Below are positions 4,358 to 6,233 of a stretch of 6,233 nucleotides of DNA, piece by piece (the stretch's first letter is position 1; every line of letters begins with the position of its first letter). Both the position numbers and the translations under genes were made by a program. Below the pieces are notes generated by a model, which saw only the letters and a list, made by a program, of their open reading frames with translations, had not been told where the DNA came from and did not search any database. This stretch comes from an uncultured Caulobacteraceae bacterium. GTDB lineage: Bacteria; Pseudomonadota; Alphaproteobacteria; Caulobacterales; Caulobacteraceae. The stretch is from contig CAISGS010000315.1 of NCBI GenBank assembly GCA_903884915.1, forward strand, positions 1-6,233. The letters are read 5' to 3'.

Positions 4358-5959
4358 ATGACCGACAGCTTTGATTATATTGTTGTCGGTGCAGGCTCTG
4401 CGGGCTGCGTGCTGGCCAACCGGCTATCGGCGGACCCGTCCAAGCGGGTTCTGGTGCTGGAGGCCGGGGGCAAGGATGACTGGATCTGGTTCCATATTCC
4501 GGTCGGCTATCTGTTCTCAATCGGCAATCCGCGCGCCGATTGGATGTTCGAGACCCAGCCCATTGCGGGGCTGGATGGCCGCAAGCTGAGCTATCCGCGC
4601 GGCAAGGTCATTGGCGGCAGTTCGGCCATCAATGCCATGATCTATATGCGCGGTCAGGCAGCCGACTATGACGGCTGGAAGGCGATGGGCCTGACCGGCT
4701 GGGGCTGGGATGATGTCTTGCCGCTGTTCATGGCCCAAGAGGACCATATCAACCCGCCAAGCGCGCTCCATCGCAGCGGCGGCGAGTGGCGGGTCGAGCA
4801 TCCACGGATGCGCTGGAAGGTTCTGGATGCTTTCGCCGAGGCTGCGGCTGAGGAAGGCATTGCGCCTGTGGCGGATTTCAATGGCGGCGATAATGAGGGC
4901 GCGGGCTATTTTCAGGTCAACCAGAAGACCGGTCGGCGTTGGAGTGCGGCGAGGGGCTTTCTAAAGCCGGTCCTGCACCGCCAAAATCTCAAGCTTGAAA
5001 CCGGCGTGCGGGTCACGCGGATCCTGATCGAGCAGGGCCGTGCGGTGGGGGTTGCCTACAGCCGAGGCGGACAGGAATTCGAGGCTCGGGCGTCGGCTGA
5101 GGTGGTTTTGACTGCTGGTGCCGTGGGGACGCCGCAGCTTCTAGAACTGTCGGGTCTCGGCGATGGTGCGCGCCTTCAGGCTCTGGGCATCGAGACCAAG
5201 GCCCATTTGCCGGGGGTGGGGGAGGGCTTGCAAGACCATCTGCAGATCCGGCCCTATTACAAGGTCAGCGGCGTGCCGACCATGAACGTCCTCTATGGCT
5301 CGCTGTGGCGCAGGCCCTTGATGGCGCTGGAATATGCCCTGTTTCGGCGCGGGCCCATGTCGATGGCCCCGTCGCAGATGGGAGCCTTTGCCCGATCTTC
5401 ACCCGATCAGGAACGGGCCAATGTTCAGTTCCACGTCCAGCCCCTGTCGCTCGACCGGTTCGGTGAGCCGCTCCATCCCTTCGGAGCTATCACCATCAGT
5501 GTCTGTAATCTGCGTCCGACCAGTCGAGGATCGATCCATCTGGCCAGCGATAGGGCTGAGGACGCGCCCCTAATCCAACCCAACTATCTGTCCACGCCTG
5601 ACGATGAGCAGGTCGCCATCGACTCCTTGCGGCTGGTGCGCAGGGTTGTGGCCCAGTCCCCCTTGCAGCGTTACGCGCCGCAGGAACATAGACCCGGCCC
5701 TCAGGCCCAGTCAGACGCCGACCTCTTGGCCGCCGCTCGGTCGCTGGGCACGACCATCTTCCATCCGGTCGGGACCGCCAAGATGGGCCTCAAGACAGAT
5801 CCGATGGCGGTGGTGGACGACCAACTTCGGGTCCATGGCATCGAAGGGCTTCGCATTGCCGATGCCTCGATCATGCCGACCATCACTTCGGGCAATACCA
5901 ATTCCCCGACCATGATGATCGCTGAAAAGGCCGCCCGGATGATCCTGTCTGAGCGGTAG
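4358..5959 (+). CDS. GMC-family FAD-dependent alcohol/choline dehydrogenase-like oxidoreductase
   Basis: A 533-residue, full-length GMC oxidoreductase, which oxidises a primary or secondary alcohol using bound FAD. Residues 6-24 hold the FAD-binding Rossmann motif GAGSAGCVLANRLS, followed by VLVLEAGG (31-38). GMC signature 1 is PRGKVIGGSSAINAMIYMRG (80-99), and the second signature is GAVGTPQLLELSGLG (254-268), followed by HLPGVGEGLQDH (283-294). The C-terminal catalytic region has HPVGTAKMG with His469 as the likely base, and ADASIMPTITSGNTNSPT with Asn513/Asn515 in the second catalytic position. No signal peptide or haem motif is seen, so a cytoplasmic enzyme passing electrons to an unknown acceptor or oxygen is likely. 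The name choline dehydrogenase would be over-precise: many alkyl, aromatic and polyethylene-glycol alcohols are oxidised by this group. It probably forms an operon with the kinase; its own ribosome binding site is weak (CAGG at 4352 or so). Confidence 0.94.
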   Translation: MTDSFDYIVVGAGSAGCVLANRLSADPSKRVLVLEAGGKDDWIWFHIPVGYLFSIGNPRADWMFETQPIAGLDGRKLSYPRGKVIGGSSAINAMIYMRGQAADYDGWKAMGLTGWGWDDVLPLFMAQEDHINPPSALHRSGGEWRVEHPRMRWKVLDAFAEAAAEEGIAPVADFNGGDNEGAGYFQVNQKTGRRWSAARGFLKPVLHRQNLKLETGVRVTRILIEQGRAVGVAYSRGGQEFEARASAEVVLTAGAVGTPQLLELSGLGDGARLQALGIETKAHLPGVGEGLQDHLQIRPYYKVSGVPTMNVLYGSLWRRPLMALEYALFRRGPMSMAPSQMGAFARSSPDQERANVQFHVQPLSLDRFGEPLHPFGAITISVCNLRPTSRGSIHLASDRAEDAPLIQPNYLSTPDDEQVAIDSLRLVRRVVAQSPLQRYAPQEHRPGPQAQSDADLLAAARSLGTTIFHPVGTAKMGLKTDPMAVVDDQLRVHGIEGLRIADASIMPTITSGNTNSPTMMIAEKAARMILSER

Positions 5960-6165
5960 ACGGGTCTTTCAGTTCTTCATCTGGACAAAAATAGTCTTAA
6001 AACCATAACAATTTCAGTGTTTTACGCTTCGTTCGCCGAGCAACTCATAGTTGAAATATTTGTTAGTAGTTAGTACTTTAATTCACTACTGAAAAACCGC
6101 AGACAGTTGTAAAATTGCTCACGCATGGCGCGAGAGTGTGTCTCGCTGTGTCAGAGGTTTTTCGA
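5960..6165. other. AT-richer intergenic region with short repeats
   Basis: There is no gene in these 206 bases. They contain CAACT-CAT-AGTTG (6041-6053, a perfect 5-base stem), two tandem copies of GTTAGTA (6062-6068, 6069-6075), and GCGAGA-GTGTG-TCTCGC (6130-6146, a perfect 6-base stem) just before the ribosome binding site of the next gene. No typical terminator for the GMC gene is seen. The repeats suggest control of the gene starting at 6166. Confidence 0.5.
6051..6079 (+). promoter_or_regulatory. Candidate promoter for the gene at 6166
   Basis: TTGAAA (6051-6056) and TACTTT (6074-6079) are 17 bases apart, the preferred spacing. The -10 match is weak (three of six). The GTTAGTA tandem lies in the spacer, and the CAACT/AGTTG dyad overlaps the -35 element. 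Confidence 0.25.
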
Positions 6166-6233
6166 ATGATTTGGGACCGGATATCGGATGATCCTGGGCT
6201 TGATTGGATAGACCTTGATGTCCGCCAACAGGC
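6166..6233 (+). CDS. N-terminus of an unidentified protein (cut by window end)
   Basis: ATG at 6166 is followed by 22 open codons to the window end. AGAGG at 6153-6157 lies 8 bases before the start, the best-spaced ribosome binding site in this part. The visible product begins MIWDRISDDPGLDWIDLDV, is acidic and Trp-containing, and shows no signal peptide or membrane segment. No family can be assigned from so little. The long, repeat-bearing upstream region suggests it is transcribed separately from the GMC gene. Confidence 0.5.
   Translation, partial: MIWDRISDDPGLDWIDLDVRQQ

Noticed and set aside
1..6233. CRISPR array, tRNA, insertion sequence or integrase
   Set aside because: No regularly spaced repeats, cloverleaf-like segment, transposase or recombinase motif was seen on either strand.

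Overview
The window is chromosomal, GC-rich, and most like an alphaproteobacterium (Caulobacterales- or Sphingomonadales-like). That placement rests on composition and on the mix of CoA, glutathione and GMC-oxidoreductase accessory genes. It is an inference, because no rRNA or other phylogenetic marker is present.

Layout. The left edge (2-409) is the C-terminal half of an enoyl-CoA hydratase/isomerase. A strongly AT-rich island follows (about 412-856), unlike everything around it. It holds a small membrane-protein locus split into two overlapping frames at a run of seven T (501-638 and 632-910). At about 857 the composition returns to GC-rich. The second ORF's frame then leads, through one TAG, into a 30-residue tail that looks like the C-terminus of an S9 prolyl-oligopeptidase-type hydrolase (911-1003), apparently a remnant. 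A PaaI-type hotdog thioesterase (1117-1623, +) and a glutathione S-transferase (1620-2237, -) converge and share the palindrome CTAG as both stop codons.

Divergent from the GST, a GFA/CENP-V-type zinc protein (2377-2784) and a bacterial globin (2788-3216) are three bases apart and probably co-translated. An aminoglycoside-phosphotransferase-fold kinase of the ACAD10/11-LvaA kind (3297-4346) comes next, followed 11 bases later by a GMC-family FAD alcohol dehydrogenase (4358-5959). A 206-base AT-richer intergenic stretch with short repeats precedes the first 22 codons of a new gene with a good ribosome binding site (6166-6233).

How the genes fit together. The enoyl-CoA hydratase, thioesterase, ACAD10/11-type kinase and GMC dehydrogenase all suit peripheral catabolism of fatty acids, hydroxy acids or alcohols through CoA thioesters. 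The GST and GFA-type protein are (putatively) glutathione-linked, and with the globin they may handle reactive by-products. This joint role is inferred from proximity only. The least ordinary part is the AT-rich split membrane locus at 501-910 and its junction with the hydrolase remnant.
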